64,000 nt of DNA from SAR202 cluster bacterium (GCA_009392285.1 VFGU01000012.1:100045-164044), one strand, 5' to 3'. Positions 27,148-35,846 are shown, counted from the first letter of the stretch. The notes: a model not told the origin generated them from the sequence alone. Made by a program: numbers and translations.

Positions 27148-28068
27148 ATGAATGCAACAGACAGAGTCAATGAAATACTTTCTTGGTACCAACATGAGAA
27201 TGGAGGCACTTTAGGAAACATTGAAAGATTATTGATGTCAGGTTATTTGTCCGGAACCGGTAAGTTAGTGATATTGCCAGTAGATCAAGGCTTTGAACAT
27301 GGTCCGGCTAAATCTTTTGCGCCTAACCCCGATGGATACGACCCTGAGTATCATTTTAAATTTGGTATTGAGGCTGGGTGCAATGCCTATGCTGCGCCTC
27401 TTGGTTTTTTGGAACACGGCGCTAAAAAATATGCTGATAAGATTCCATTAATTCTTAAGTTAAATAATTCAGATTCATTATATTCAGGTGATCCTACTCA
27501 GACCATGACTTCGACTGTCGAAGATGCCGTAAGGATTGGTTGTGCAGCAGTAGGTTTTTCTATATATCCTGGGTCAAATTCTTCTCCTCAAATGTATAGC
27601 GAGTTAAGAGAAATAACTAGAGAAGCTAAATCAAAAGGATTGGCCGTAGTAGTTTGGAGTTATCCAAGAGGAGGGTCATTAAAAAAAGAAGATGAGACTG
27701 CTATAGATGTGGTTGCATATGCTGCTCATATAGCTGCCCAGATGGGAGCAGATATTATAAAGATTAAGCCTCCTTCTGATTATATAAGCAACGATGAGAT
27801 GAAGGCTGTATACGAGAAAAATAATATTCCAATCTCCACTTTGTCTGACCGAGTAGCCCATTGCATAAAATCCTCTTTTAATGGGAAAAGAATAGTAATT
27901 TTTTCAGGCGGTCCTGCTAAGGGGACAGATGAAATAATGAAAGAAATTAAGGAGATCTCTGAAGGTGGTGGTTTTGGATCTATAGTCGGAAGAAATTCTT
28001 TTCAAAGACCTTTTAATGAAGGAATTTCCTTGATGAAAGATATTATGAATATCTATAAAGACAATTAA
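27148..28068 (+). CDS. Class I fructose-bisphosphate aldolase (DhnA/FbaB type)
   Basis: 306 aa Schiff-base aldolase that interconverts FBP with DHAP and glyceraldehyde 3-phosphate. Motifs are LVILPVDQGFEHGP, AAPLGFLEHGAKKY, VVVWSYPRGG, the Schiff-base Lys in ADIIKIKPPSDY and the phosphate loop VIFSGGPAKG, then GFGSIVGRNSFQRP. It is divergent from FBPase-HTH, so two consecutive gluconeogenic steps are encoded head to head. The RNase HI-MoaC gene follows 14 bp downstream. Confidence 0.92.
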   Translation: MNATDRVNEILSWYQHENGGTLGNIERLLMSGYLSGTGKLVILPVDQGFEHGPAKSFAPNPDGYDPEYHFKFGIEAGCNAYAAPLGFLEHGAKKYADKIPLILKLNNSDSLYSGDPTQTMTSTVEDAVRIGCAAVGFSIYPGSNSSPQMYSELREITREAKSKGLAVVVWSYPRGGSLKKEDETAIDVVAYAAHIAAQMGADIIKIKPPSDYISNDEMKAVYEKNNIPISTLSDRVAHCIKSSFNGKRIVIFSGGPAKGTDEIMKEIKEISEGGGFGSIVGRNSFQRPFNEGISLMKDIMNIYKDN

Positions 28069-28082
28069 TTTTTATTTATAAG

Positions 28083-28958
28083 ATGATAACAATTTATACA
28101 GACGGGGCATGCTCTGGAAATCCAGGTTTAGGTGGATGGGGAGCTGTGATAATAAAGGAAGACGGAGAAGAAAGTTATTTCTCGGGATCCCAAGAAGATA
28201 CGACAAATAATCGTATGGAAATCCAAGCCGTCATTGAGGGTTTAGAGAATTCAAATTCTGATGAAGAAATAAGAATATTTTCGGACAGCACCTATGTAAT
28301 AAATACTCTAACAAAAAATTGGAAAAGAAATGCAAACCATGACCTGTGGTCAAGGCTAGATGATTTAGTTAAAGGGAGAAATATTAAATGGAATTGGGTC
28401 AAAGGTCACTCTGGGGATAAATACAATGATCTCGCAGACGAACTAGCAGTGAAAGCTATCGATTCTAAAAAAAAAGTAACTCAAAATAACCTAACTCATA
28501 TTGACGATTCTGGAAAATTGAAGATGGTTGATGTTTCTGAAAAAGAAATATCTGAGAGGTTGGCTATTGTTCAAGGTTTCGTTGTGATGAAAAAAGAAAC
28601 ACTAGAGATAATTAAGCAAGGAGAGTTAGATAAAGGAGATATAATAACTCTTGCTAGAACAGCGGGTATAACAGCCGCAAAATCTACTCCTACGCTGATT
28701 CCTTTGTGTCATACTATACCACTTTCTGAGATAAAAATTGAAATAGAATTTGAGGATAATTTACCTGGATTAAAAGTTACATGTATCACAAGAGCTGAAT
28801 GGAAAACAGGAGTAGAAATTGAAGCGTTTAATGGTGTGTCCATTGCGTGTGTGACTATTTATGATATGTGCAAAGCCATAGATAGATCAGCCTATATTTC
28901 TGAAATTAAGTTAATTAAAAAATCCGGTGGAAGTAGTGGGTTATTTGTTAGAGAGTAA
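28083..28958 (+). CDS. RNase HI-MoaC fusion protein
   Basis: 291 aa in one uninterrupted frame. Residues 1-130 are RNase HI: YTDGACSGNPGLGGWGA (D7), NNRMEIQAV (E46), IFSDSTYVINTL (D68), VKGHSGDKYND (H109) and ADELA (D119), so the catalytic carboxylates are intact. After a short Lys-rich linker, residues 137-291 are MoaC (cyclic pyranopterin monophosphate synthase): LTHIDDSGKLKMVDVS, TLIPLCHTIPLS, EWKTGVEIEAFNGVS, TIYDMCKAID and KSGGSSGLF. Both halves look active. The joining of an RNA:DNA hybrid nuclease to a Moco enzyme has no obvious metabolic logic. It lies 14 bp after the aldolase gene; a tRNA-Met promoter follows directly. Confidence 0.92.
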   Translation: MITIYTDGACSGNPGLGGWGAVIIKEDGEESYFSGSQEDTTNNRMEIQAVIEGLENSNSDEEIRIFSDSTYVINTLTKNWKRNANHDLWSRLDDLVKGRNIKWNWVKGHSGDKYNDLADELAVKAIDSKKKVTQNNLTHIDDSGKLKMVDVSEKEISERLAIVQGFVVMKKETLEIIKQGELDKGDIITLARTAGITAAKSTPTLIPLCHTIPLSEIKIEIEFEDNLPGLKVTCITRAEWKTGVEIEAFNGVSIACVTIYDMCKAIDRSAYISEIKLIKKSGGSSGLFVRE

Positions 28959-28963
28959 CAATA

Positions 28964-28992
28964 TTTACAACAGGTTCAACTAAGTCTAGAAT
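28964..28992 (+). promoter_or_regulatory. Promoter for tRNA-Met
   Basis: TTTACA at 28964-28969, a 17-bp spacer, and TAGAAT at 28987-28992. The predicted start near 29000 lies a few bases before the tRNA at 29006. It sits just after the rnhA-moaC stop. Confidence 0.65.
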
Positions 28993-29005
28993 ATTCAACT
29001 GTCTT

Positions 29006-29081
29006 GGCAACGTAGCTCAGGGGTTAGAGCGGGGTCTTCATAAGGCCTAGGTCGTAGGTTCAAATCCTACCGTTGCCACCA
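29006..29081 (+). tRNA. tRNA-Met (anticodon CAT), elongator type
   Basis: Full cloverleaf: acceptor GGCAACG / CGTTGCC with discriminator A and encoded CCA, D stem GCTC/GAGC, anticodon loop TTCATAA, and T arm GTAGG-TTCAAAT-CCTAC. The anticodon is CAT. The G1-C72 pair and the absence of three G-C pairs in the anticodon stem argue against an initiator. tRNA-Ile with a lysidine-modified CAT is a less likely alternative. Confidence 0.92.
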
Positions 29082-29083
29082 TT

Positions 29084-30571
29084 CTAATCTATCAGTTTGA
29101 TTATTCTTTCCGTTATTCTCTCTGAAGAAAGTTTTTCAAAAAAACCGGCGAAATTATCTTTGATAAGATTTCTTCCTGATGACTTTAAGTCAGGCTGAGT
29201 TAAATACGAAGCAATCTCTTTATCTAAAGATGGAAAGTCTTCGATAACACTTGTCCCATCCATTGATATTAGTTTTTGATAATGGTCAACATTATACCTA
29301 TTTTTTACTGATAAATTGTTATCTATTTTTATGTCACCATCAAAAGAAATATTAATTACAGGAGTATCTGTACATGCAGAGTCAATAGCGAAGGTGCTTT
29401 GTCCGCATATAACCAATTTACTTCTTTTTAAGAGCAGACTAACTTTTATCATGTCATTTCTAAATTCTGCTGGGTTAAAGGTAGATAGATCAGGAGACTT
29501 AAATAATTTGACAAAAGGGTATTCATCGAATTGTTTAAACCTCTCATTAAAAGTATTGTCATAAGGATGAGATCTGAGAATTAAGTTTATTTTTTTATCA
29601 GGGTATTTTCCTAATGCAATGTTTTCGCATATATGGCTAATTATTGATTCCTCTCCAATTCCCCTATGAGATCGATTTGTAGCAAAAAAAATTAATTCAG
29701 CGTCTTTATCTAAAAAGAATTCTTTATCAGGTCTTTTTATTTTGAAATAGTCAATTAGGTTTTCTTCATTAGTTTTGCTAAAGAAATAGTAATCAAATTG
29801 AGGGGAGCCAACTTCAAATATTTTATCTTTTGAAATTCCATGGAATTCTTCCAACTCTTTCCTCATTATAGGGTTCCATACCCAATATTCATCAAGTTTA
29901 GGAACTACAGGCCCATTTTTTGTTAGGTGATCCCAAGTTCTTACATTTCCTGCGATTTTTATCTTAAATTTTTTAGCCAATGCAACATAATTAAAACTTA
30001 TAGGAGATTGTATATCTCCCAGTAAAAGCAAATCTGGTTTGATTTCTCTTAAATGTTCACTTATTTGCTGATTTTGAGAAGTGATAGAAGATGAAAGCAA
30101 TCTTATTATTATTTTTAAAATTAATTTAGATTTTGAAAAAGGAAAGCCAAGATATTTTGGCCATATATCAGTCTTCCATAAAAATTTATTTTTAATTTTT
30201 AATTTAGTTATTTCTTTGTATCTTTTATGGGTAATAAAATCATTGATCTCATTAAATCTGTATGTTGCAGTTTTGTGTAGAAAATTATTTTTTATATACC
30301 ATGTAAATCTTCCTATAATTGATTTTGGCCTATCCATTAATGGAATAAAAATCATATTGTAATTACTTTCAAAGTAGTTTTTAAGAGATTTGAAGTATTC
30401 TAGTCCTATTGGATTACTCTCGACTCCAGCTATATAGATTGTGATTTTTTCTTTAACAGAAATTTGCTGCAAATTTTCAATTAAAGGTGATGAAAAATAA
30501 TTCCTAGAAACAAAAAAATTCCCTGGAACTATAATAATTTTTTTTATTTCTTTGTTGTTTTCTGCTTGCAT
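29084..30571 (-). CDS. Putative GT-B glycosyltransferase / surface-glycan transferase
   Basis: 495 aa soluble protein that I recognise only by general pattern. Rossmann-like strands are seen at the start (KKIIIVPGNFFVSRNYF) and in EIKPDLLLLGDIQSP. The C-terminal half has NLILRSHPYDNTFNERF, then SKLVICGQSTFAIDSACTDT and PVINISFDGD. This resembles the nucleotide-sugar side of GT-B or CDP-glycerol transferase-like enzymes for surface polymers. There is no membrane segment. Its 3-prime end is 2 bp from the tRNA-Met gene. Neighbouring CDP-alcohol transferase and UbiA genes suggest envelope glycan or lipid work. Substrate is unknown. Confidence 0.6.
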   Translation of the reverse strand: MQAENNKEIKKIIIVPGNFFVSRNYFSSPLIENLQQISVKEKITIYIAGVESNPIGLEYFKSLKNYFESNYNMIFIPLMDRPKSIIGRFTWYIKNNFLHKTATYRFNEINDFITHKRYKEITKLKIKNKFLWKTDIWPKYLGFPFSKSKLILKIIIRLLSSSITSQNQQISEHLREIKPDLLLLGDIQSPISFNYVALAKKFKIKIAGNVRTWDHLTKNGPVVPKLDEYWVWNPIMRKELEEFHGISKDKIFEVGSPQFDYYFFSKTNEENLIDYFKIKRPDKEFFLDKDAELIFFATNRSHRGIGEESIISHICENIALGKYPDKKINLILRSHPYDNTFNERFKQFDEYPFVKLFKSPDLSTFNPAEFRNDMIKVSLLLKRSKLVICGQSTFAIDSACTDTPVINISFDGDIKIDNNLSVKNRYNVDHYQKLISMDGTSVIEDFPSLDKEIASYLTQPDLKSSGRNLIKDNFAGFFEKLSSERITERIIKLID

Positions 30572-30650
30572 TAGTTATTTCATAGGATAATCAAATTTTA
30601 ATTTATCTAAAAGAGTTGGTATCATTCATTGATTAAAACTAGATACATCA

Positions 30651-31385
30651 ATGTTAATTATAAATAAAATTTATCCGCCTGAGATAAGAAGCCGAGAGAT
30701 ATTAAGCCCTCTGTTAATATTAATAAGAATTGTTTCTTTGCCAATATTTTTGGTGTCTATGTTATTTAGACTCAGTCCAAATTTTGTAACTTTTCTATCA
30801 TTTATTACTTTGATTTTTTCTGGTATTTTTGCATTTTTAGGGGATTTTTTTATCTCAAGTATTTTTATGCTTATAACCCTTTCTTTAGATTGTGTAGATG
30901 GTCAAATAGCGAGATATAAAAATAAGACCAGTGTTATGGGGTTGAAGATGGAAGCTATTCATGCAGACCTCACATTAATCTTTTATCCATTAAGTGTATC
31001 TGTAGGATTATTTAATGCAGATTTGATTTCAATTTGGACAATTTTATTGGTGGCAGTATCTTCTGGAATTTATATTAACTGGAGGGCTATATTAAGTACT
31101 TCATCAATCAATGATGATCCTTCTGAATTATCATCTATAAAGAAAATTATTTATTCTCAACAGAAGCCGAATGAAAATATAAGGAATAATTCTTTATTAG
31201 GTAAGATTATATTTGTTATAAGAATGAATATGGCTACTCAGGCAGGAATTCCATTCTACTTAATTATGATATTTTTATTCTTTTCTCCATCAAGTGCAGT
31301 GATTCCACTTCAATTGATGGTCATATCTCAATTATTGATAGGCTTGTCATTAATGGTCGGCAAGATCGTTATGAATAATGAGTAA
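30651..31385 (+). CDS. CDP-alcohol phosphatidyltransferase-family membrane protein with atypical motif
   Basis: 244 aa with about six membrane helices. The family transfers a phospho-alcohol from a CDP donor. The motif DxxDGxxAR(x8)GxxxDxxxD begins correctly as LDCVDGQIARYKNKTSVMG but continues LKMEAIHAD. The third Asp is Glu and the fourth position is Ala, with an Asp one residue later. The active site may use a different donor or be impaired. It abuts the convergent enolase-superfamily gene with no gap. Given the phosphonate cluster 10 kb away, a CMP-phosphonate donor is conceivable but unproven. Confidence 0.7.
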   Translation: MLIINKIYPPEIRSREILSPLLILIRIVSLPIFLVSMLFRLSPNFVTFLSFITLIFSGIFAFLGDFFISSIFMLITLSLDCVDGQIARYKNKTSVMGLKMEAIHADLTLIFYPLSVSVGLFNADLISIWTILLVAVSSGIYINWRAILSTSSINDDPSELSSIKKIIYSQQKPNENIRNNSLLGKIIFVIRMNMATQAGIPFYLIMIFLFFSPSSAVIPLQLMVISQLLIGLSLMVGKIVMNNE

Positions 31386-32678
31386 TTATAAAGAAGGGCT
31401 AATTTGAAACTCTCTTAGTTTATTTTCATCTATCTCTATCCCGAGCCCTGGCTTCTCACTTAATTTAAATTCACCATCTTTTGCTTCAAAATTTTCAGAT
31501 AATATCATTGCTTTTACTGCGTGACCTTGTTCTGAATGTTCCATGATAAGAAAATTTGGAGTATTTAATGAAAATTGTAAAGTTGCAGCAACTGACACAA
31601 TTCCTCCCCCCCCAACATGAGGTGAGATTGGTATGTTATAGAGTTGAGCCAAAGATGCAATCTGTTTACCTCCAGTTAGGCCGGTTCTAGCAATATCAGG
31701 CATCGATATGTCGTATGCTCTTTTTTCGAATATTTCTCTCATCTCATATTTAGTTCTAGTCCATTCTCCATTCGCAATAGGTATATCTAACGCTCTTGAT
31801 ATTTCGCACAAACCAGGAATGTCTGTTGGATCTGAAGGAGACTCTATCCAAAGTAAATTTAATTTTTCTAGCTCTTTGCCTAGTTTTATAACATTGAAAG
31901 TATCGAAACCCATATGAACGTCTATCATTATTCCGATTGAATCCCCAACCCTTTCTCTTACCTTTCTTGCAATCTCGATATCCTTTTCAAGATTTTCCTT
32001 TAGGTGCATTTTTACAAATTTATAGCCTTTACTTACTGACCATTCAGCTTGATCCGCAACTTCTTCTGGTTCAGTTCCACCTATTCCATTGTATAAAGCG
32101 ACACTTTTTCTATGAGCGCCTCCCATAGCTTTGCAGGTAGGCATATTTTGAGATTTTCCAATTGCATCCCAAATCGCGATATCCACTCCACATATTGCAT
32201 CAATATAAAATCCTGTGTAATGACCCCTTTCACGCTTAGACGAATAATTATTATGCCAAATTGATTCGACATCATATATATCTTTTCCAATAGTAAGAGG
32301 TTCTACAATATCTTTAATTATTGTGGCTGTTGTATTTGGGCTAACAGGAGATTGGGCTTCTCCCCAACCAATTATTCCATTTTCAGTTTCTATTTTTACC
32401 ACAGTTGTTTCGTGGGATTTTGAATATATTGATGTTGCAGAACCTTCATCTACGTAATATTCGCCCATATCTTTTATGTATGTTTCGTAATTACCAAGTG
32501 ATTTAGGCTCTAAATTCCTTTTTTCAGCATTGTTTTTGCCTCGAGAACCCTTTTGAGTTTTTTTCAGATTTTTTATCTCAAGCATAGCTGTATTTATATT
32601 TTTAGTATCCGCCTTTCTTCCAATATCAAAATCATTTTTAACTCTTATAGGAAAAGCCTCTATATTAACTATTTTCAT
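31386..32678 (-). CDS. Enolase-superfamily sugar-acid dehydratase-like enzyme (mandelate racemase subgroup)
   Basis: 430 aa. N-terminal capping domain (MKIVNIEAFPIRVKN), then GIIGWGEAQSP, then the barrel. The catalytic set is KFVKMHLKE (KxH-type), metal ligands Asp in IMIDVHMGFD, Glu in LLWIESPSDP and Glu in IANGEWTRT, and the general-base His in ISPHVGGGGIV. Such enzymes dehydrate or epimerise sugar acids. An unusual Lys-rich insert of roughly 45 residues (around LKKTQKGSRGKNNAEKRN) interrupts the capping domain, which closes over the substrate. Its stop abuts the CDP-alcohol transferase stop; its ATG overlaps the upstream phosphatase gene by 4 bp. Confidence 0.82.
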   Translation of the reverse strand: MKIVNIEAFPIRVKNDFDIGRKADTKNINTAMLEIKNLKKTQKGSRGKNNAEKRNLEPKSLGNYETYIKDMGEYYVDEGSATSIYSKSHETTVVKIETENGIIGWGEAQSPVSPNTTATIIKDIVEPLTIGKDIYDVESIWHNNYSSKRERGHYTGFYIDAICGVDIAIWDAIGKSQNMPTCKAMGGAHRKSVALYNGIGGTEPEEVADQAEWSVSKGYKFVKMHLKENLEKDIEIARKVRERVGDSIGIMIDVHMGFDTFNVIKLGKELEKLNLLWIESPSDPTDIPGLCEISRALDIPIANGEWTRTKYEMREIFEKRAYDISMPDIARTGLTGGKQIASLAQLYNIPISPHVGGGGIVSVAATLQFSLNTPNFLIMEHSEQGHAVKAMILSENFEAKDGEFKLSEKPGLGIEIDENKLREFQISPSL

Positions 32679-33361
32679 TTATATCTCCTGGACTTTGTGT
32701 CAATAGATTCAAGGTGACTTGAGTCATTAATTCTAATCAATCTCCACCCATCCTTATTGTATTGAAATTGTGATATAGACGTATTGTCCATTGCCATCTT
32801 TTTAATATAACTTTGATCGTATTCTAGAATTGATTGAAAGTAACATCTTAGAGCCCATCCATGCACAACTATAGCGATATTTAAGTTCTTTTTAACTTTT
32901 TGTATTGCTTCATTAAAAATTATTTCTTTATCAATATAATCAGCAAATCTTCTCTGCATTTCATATTCAGACTCACCATCTGCCGGGGTATAATATTTAC
33001 CATTTTTACCCCATGAGGCCTCTACATCAGGAGTCATCATCTCTGATTTTTCTTTACCGCGCCATTTGGGAATTTGTAATTCGTTTAATTTGACAGATCT
33101 TTTAGTAGGAACTGATTTATGACCTGATGACAGCAATAAAATTTTGGCTGTTTCCATCGCTCTAGATAATTTAGAGGTAAATAATAAATCAATACTTATT
33201 CCTTCCCTTTTGAATCTTTCACCTAAGCATTTTGCTTGCAATCTTCCTTTTTCAGTTAAGGGCGCATCATAATTATATCCAGCCGCTAAATCCAAGACGT
33301 TAGATTCTGACTCTCCGTGTCTTATAAAAAAAATATTTCTGGTAGCTTTGTGAATAGGCAT
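32675..33361 (-). CDS. Histidine phosphatase-family protein (phosphoglycerate mutase-like)
   Basis: 228 aa. The phosphohistidine motif RHGESESN is at about residue 14, followed by LTEKGRLQAKCLGERF, LFTSKLSRAMETAKIL, LNELQIPKWRGKEKSEM and the second catalytic His in IAIVVHGWALRC. This is the branch-1 histidine phosphatase fold. The substrate cannot be specified: sugar phosphate, phosphoglycerate or nucleotide are all possible. It overlaps the enolase-superfamily gene by 4 bp, suggesting they act in one pathway. Confidence 0.82.
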   Translation of the reverse strand: MPIHKATRNIFFIRHGESESNVLDLAAGYNYDAPLTEKGRLQAKCLGERFKREGISIDLLFTSKLSRAMETAKILLLSSGHKSVPTKRSVKLNELQIPKWRGKEKSEMMTPDVEASWGKNGKYYTPADGESEYEMQRRFADYIDKEIIFNEAIQKVKKNLNIAIVVHGWALRCYFQSILEYDQSYIKKMAMDNTSISQFQYNKDGWRLIRINDSSHLESIDTKSRRYK

Positions 33362-33399
33362 ATCAGTTGAATATTAACAAATAGAGATAACTAATCAAC

Positions 33400-34329
33400 T
33401 TATATTCTGTAAAAAATTATTAAAGAAGATATAGCAACCCATGCTACAAAATTTAAAATTAATAATTTGTACCTAAAAATTATAATTTCAGGCTGATCAC
33501 CTTGATTATTTTTTAATGTTAGATACTTGTAATATCTCATTCCAAAAATAACGAATGGCAAAGTAATTAATAATGAATAGTCAGAGGGCGTATTCGTATT
33601 AAGTGATGGAAAAAGACTAAAAGATAAACAGTAAAACAAATATGATAGGTAAGTTAAAATTTCAGAGGCATTAATTAATAGATTTAATTTCTTAAGACTA
33701 TATTTTTCAATTACATCTCTTTTAATATAACTTGAGTTTGCTTCTGAAAATCTTTTTATGAGCAAAACAAAAAGTGCCCCAAAGCCTGTGCAAAGCAATA
33801 GCCAAACGGGAATACTAATCTCGGAATTATAGAATTCAGAACTAGTAATTATTGTTACTCCGCATAATGCCCGAAGCATATAACCTATAGACACCGCCAA
33901 GACATCGACTAAAAAAAGTTTTTTTAACAATATGCAATAAAAGATCATTAAAAAATTGTATGAAAGAATGCATAGAAAAAAATTCATATTCAATTGTATT
34001 CCTAAGGCTAATGAGGAACTCAATAATATTAAACAAAGGGCAGCGACTGTTTTATTAGAAATACTTCCTGCAACAATTGGTCTGAGTGCTTTTTCAGGAT
34101 GACTAGTATCCTTTTCTCTATCAATAAAATCATTAATTATGTATATAAACCAAGATGAAAAAGCAAAACTTATAATTCCTATAAATGATTTGAACAATAA
34201 TATTGTTTTTATATTTGCCGTTTCACTCCACCAATAATTTAAGGATAGGAAAATTGGCACTAGAATTAATAAATTCTTAGTTTGTTGCTTTAATCTGGAC
34301 GTCTTTAATATATTTAAAAGTAATTTCAC
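33400..34329 (-). CDS. UbiA-family prenyltransferase, decaprenyl-phosphate phosphoribosyltransferase-like
   Basis: 309 aa with eight to nine membrane helices. The first Asp-rich motif is NDFIDREKDTSHPEKALRPI. The HPxKxxRP extension is characteristic of the DPPR-synthase branch, which adds phosphoribose to polyprenyl phosphate for arabinan-type glycans. LRALCG and LLIKRFSEANSS match the second conserved region of this branch. It could equally use another aromatic or sugar acceptor. Nearby envelope-type genes at 29-31 kb fit a cell-surface role. It lies 38 bp upstream of the phosphatase gene on the same strand. Confidence 0.78.
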   Translation of the reverse strand: MKLLLNILKTSRLKQQTKNLLILVPIFLSLNYWWSETANIKTILLFKSFIGIISFAFSSWFIYIINDFIDREKDTSHPEKALRPIVAGSISNKTVAALCLILLSSSLALGIQLNMNFFLCILSYNFLMIFYCILLKKLFLVDVLAVSIGYMLRALCGVTIITSSEFYNSEISIPVWLLLCTGFGALFVLLIKRFSEANSSYIKRDVIEKYSLKKLNLLINASEILTYLSYLFYCLSFSLFPSLNTNTPSDYSLLITLPFVIFGMRYYKYLTLKNNQGDQPEIIIFRYKLLILNFVAWVAISSLIIFYRI

Positions 34330-34423
34330 CTTATTAAATTATCAGATCGTATAAAAAATAACATAAATTTGCACTGAGATTTGTTTAATCTGTTCATAAA
34401 AATCCCTATAATTAATACTCAAT

Positions 34424-34624
34424 ATGACTAAGATAAGTAAAGTTATTTGTTTTTTATGTAAAGACATAAAGTTGGTCCATGATACAGATTGGAAGAGTTG
34501 TGTGGCGCATGGAAAAGAGCATGGAATTGATGTAAAAGATTTTAAGATATCCTCTCTAGATGGAAAGCAGGGAATTTCGCTAAAACTTCCTGACGGCAAT
34601 GTTTGGGCAGTAGTTGGAACCTAG
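34424..34624 (+). CDS. Small Cys-containing hypothetical protein, 66 aa
   Basis: Not recognised. A short basic protein with a CFLCKD motif (CxxC) near the N-terminus and a later SCVAHGKEHG (CxxH), so four possible zinc or metal ligands. It ends DGNVWAVVGT. A good -10 hexamer TATAAT lies at 34407-34412, only 11 bp before the ATG, so the leader is very short; no -35 is clear. The opposite-strand ORF here (34342-34599) looks like a shadow. Moderate confidence that this is a gene. Confidence 0.5.
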   Translation: MTKISKVICFLCKDIKLVHDTDWKSCVAHGKEHGIDVKDFKISSLDGKQGISLKLPDGNVWAVVGT

Positions 34625-34669
34625 AATTTATTAATCTCAGTATCATTCATATCTAAACTGTTTTTACGA

Positions 34670-34699
34670 TTTAATTTTTTCTTAACACAAATTTAACCA
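34670..34699 (+). promoter_or_regulatory. Probable Pho box (three 8-bp repeats) upstream of pstS
   Basis: Three direct repeats, TTTAATTT, CTTAACAC and TTTAACCA, are separated by 3 bp each, giving an 11-bp period. Two match the YTTAAYYW unit known for PhoB-type boxes in cyanobacteria; the third is close. A TAGGAAT hexamer lies about 11 bp downstream at 34712, where an activated -10 should be. Position before pstS supports phosphate-starvation control. No PhoB or PhoR gene is in the window. Confidence 0.55.
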
Positions 34700-34738
34700 A
34701 AATGGATTGACTAGGAATGTGGGTTGTGAGATCGTAAT

Positions 34739-34785
34739 CGATGTCTGGTGAAAAATGTTTTTAATTACATAATTTTCAGACATCG
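34739..34785 (+). other. Inverted repeat in the pstS leader
   Basis: CGATGTCTG at 34739-34747 pairs with CAGACATCG at 34777-34785. With a GTG bulge the stem can extend into AAAAAT/ATTTT. It ends about 27 bp before the pstS ATG and has no T tract, so it is a leader hairpin rather than a terminator. Its role is unknown; it could affect mRNA stability or be an operator. Confidence 0.5.
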
Positions 34786-34811
34786 AAAACGATATATTGG
34801 AGTAAGGCCGA

Positions 34812-35777
34812 ATGATATCAAAACATTTTTTTGGGCGCAAATTTTTTAGACTAGTGGCTACCTTATCTATATTAAGTTTAATTAGTATTGCTGGATGTTC
34901 TAGCGAAGATAACTCAGGAGGGGCTGTTTCCACATCATCAACAATAGAGATTGATGGGTCATCAACTGTATTTCCAATCACGCAGGCTGTTGCTGAAGAA
35001 TATATCGCTATAAACCCTGATGTCAGAATTCCTGTAGGGGTTTCTGGAACTGGAGGAGGATTTAAGAGATTTACAGTGGGGGACACTGCAATTTCAAATG
35101 CCTCAAGGCCAATCAAAGATGAAGAAGTTGCCACTGCTAAAGATAATGGTATCTCTTACACAGAACTTATAGTTGCTTATGATGGGATCTCAGTAATTGT
35201 TAATCTTGATAATGATTGGGCGGAATGCTTAACTGTTGAGCAATTAAATAAAATTTGGAATCCAGAGAATCCAGCTGAAAACTGGAATGAAATAGACCCT
35301 TCATTTCCAGATGCTAAGTTAAGTCTTTATGGGCCAGGTACTGACTCAGGAACATTCGACTACTTTACTGATGAAATCAATGGAGATGAAGGTGTAAGCA
35401 GAGCTGATTATGTTGCAAGTGAAGACGATAATGTATTGGTAATGGGTGTATCCGGAGATAAAAACTCTCTTGGTTACTTTGGGTATGCTTACTACATTGA
35501 AAACAAAGACAAACTTAAAGTAGTTAAAATTGATGGAGGAGAAGGATGCATTGAGCCAAGTATTGATACAATTGCAAATGGTTCTTATTCTCCTTTAGCT
35601 AGACCAGTATTTATCTACGTAAATAATGATGAATATAGTTCTAGACCAGAAATTGCAGCTTTCATTGAGTTCTTTCTTACAGACGGAACTCAGTATGTTG
35701 ATGAAGTAGGATACGTTCCAATAGGAGATGCTAACTACGAAAAAGAATTAGAAAAAATCTCACAACTACTTCCATAG
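34812..35777 (+). CDS. pstS: Phosphate ABC transporter substrate-binding lipoprotein PstS
   Basis: 321 aa. Signal peptide with lipobox (LISIAGCSS). The mature protein starts with the phosphate-binding fold [20 protein letters not shown], then [24 protein letters not shown] and [12 protein letters not shown], where Ser/Thr/Asp side chains bind phosphate in this family. It delivers periplasmic phosphate to PstCAB, whose genes are not in the window. It is preceded by a probable Pho box and a leader hairpin. The aquaporin gene follows 69 bp later. Confidence 0.92.
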   Translation: MISKHFFGRKFFRLVATLSILSLISIAGCSSEDNSGGAVSTSSTIEIDGSSTVFPITQAVAEEYIAINPDVRIPVGVSGTGGGFKRFTVGDTAISNASRPIKDEEVATAKDNGISYTELIVAYDGISVIVNLDNDWAECLTVEQLNKIWNPENPAENWNEIDPSFPDAKLSLYGPGTDSGTFDYFTDEINGDEGVSRADYVASEDDNVLVMGVSGDKNSLGYFGYAYYIENKDKLKVVKIDGGEGCIEPSIDTIANGSYSPLARPVFIYVNNDEYSSRPEIAAFIEFFLTDGTQYVDEVGYVPIGDANYEKELEKISQLLP

Positions 35778-35846
35778 TTTTTCTCCTTCTCATAGTTTAT
35801 AGTCTCCGTTAAGATTAAAGGAGACGAGTTTATGGGGGTAAATTAA

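Noticed and set aside
34342-34599. 85 aa ORF on the minus strand opposite the small Cys protein
   Set aside because: No ribosome site, odd composition and no recognisable motif; the plus-strand ORF has a CxxC motif and a -10 element, so this is treated as a shadow.
35802-35825. GTCTCC/GGAGAC inverted repeat between pstS and aquaporin considered as a terminator
   Set aside because: Only 6 bp of stem with a 12-nt loop and no T tract, so not a convincing terminator.
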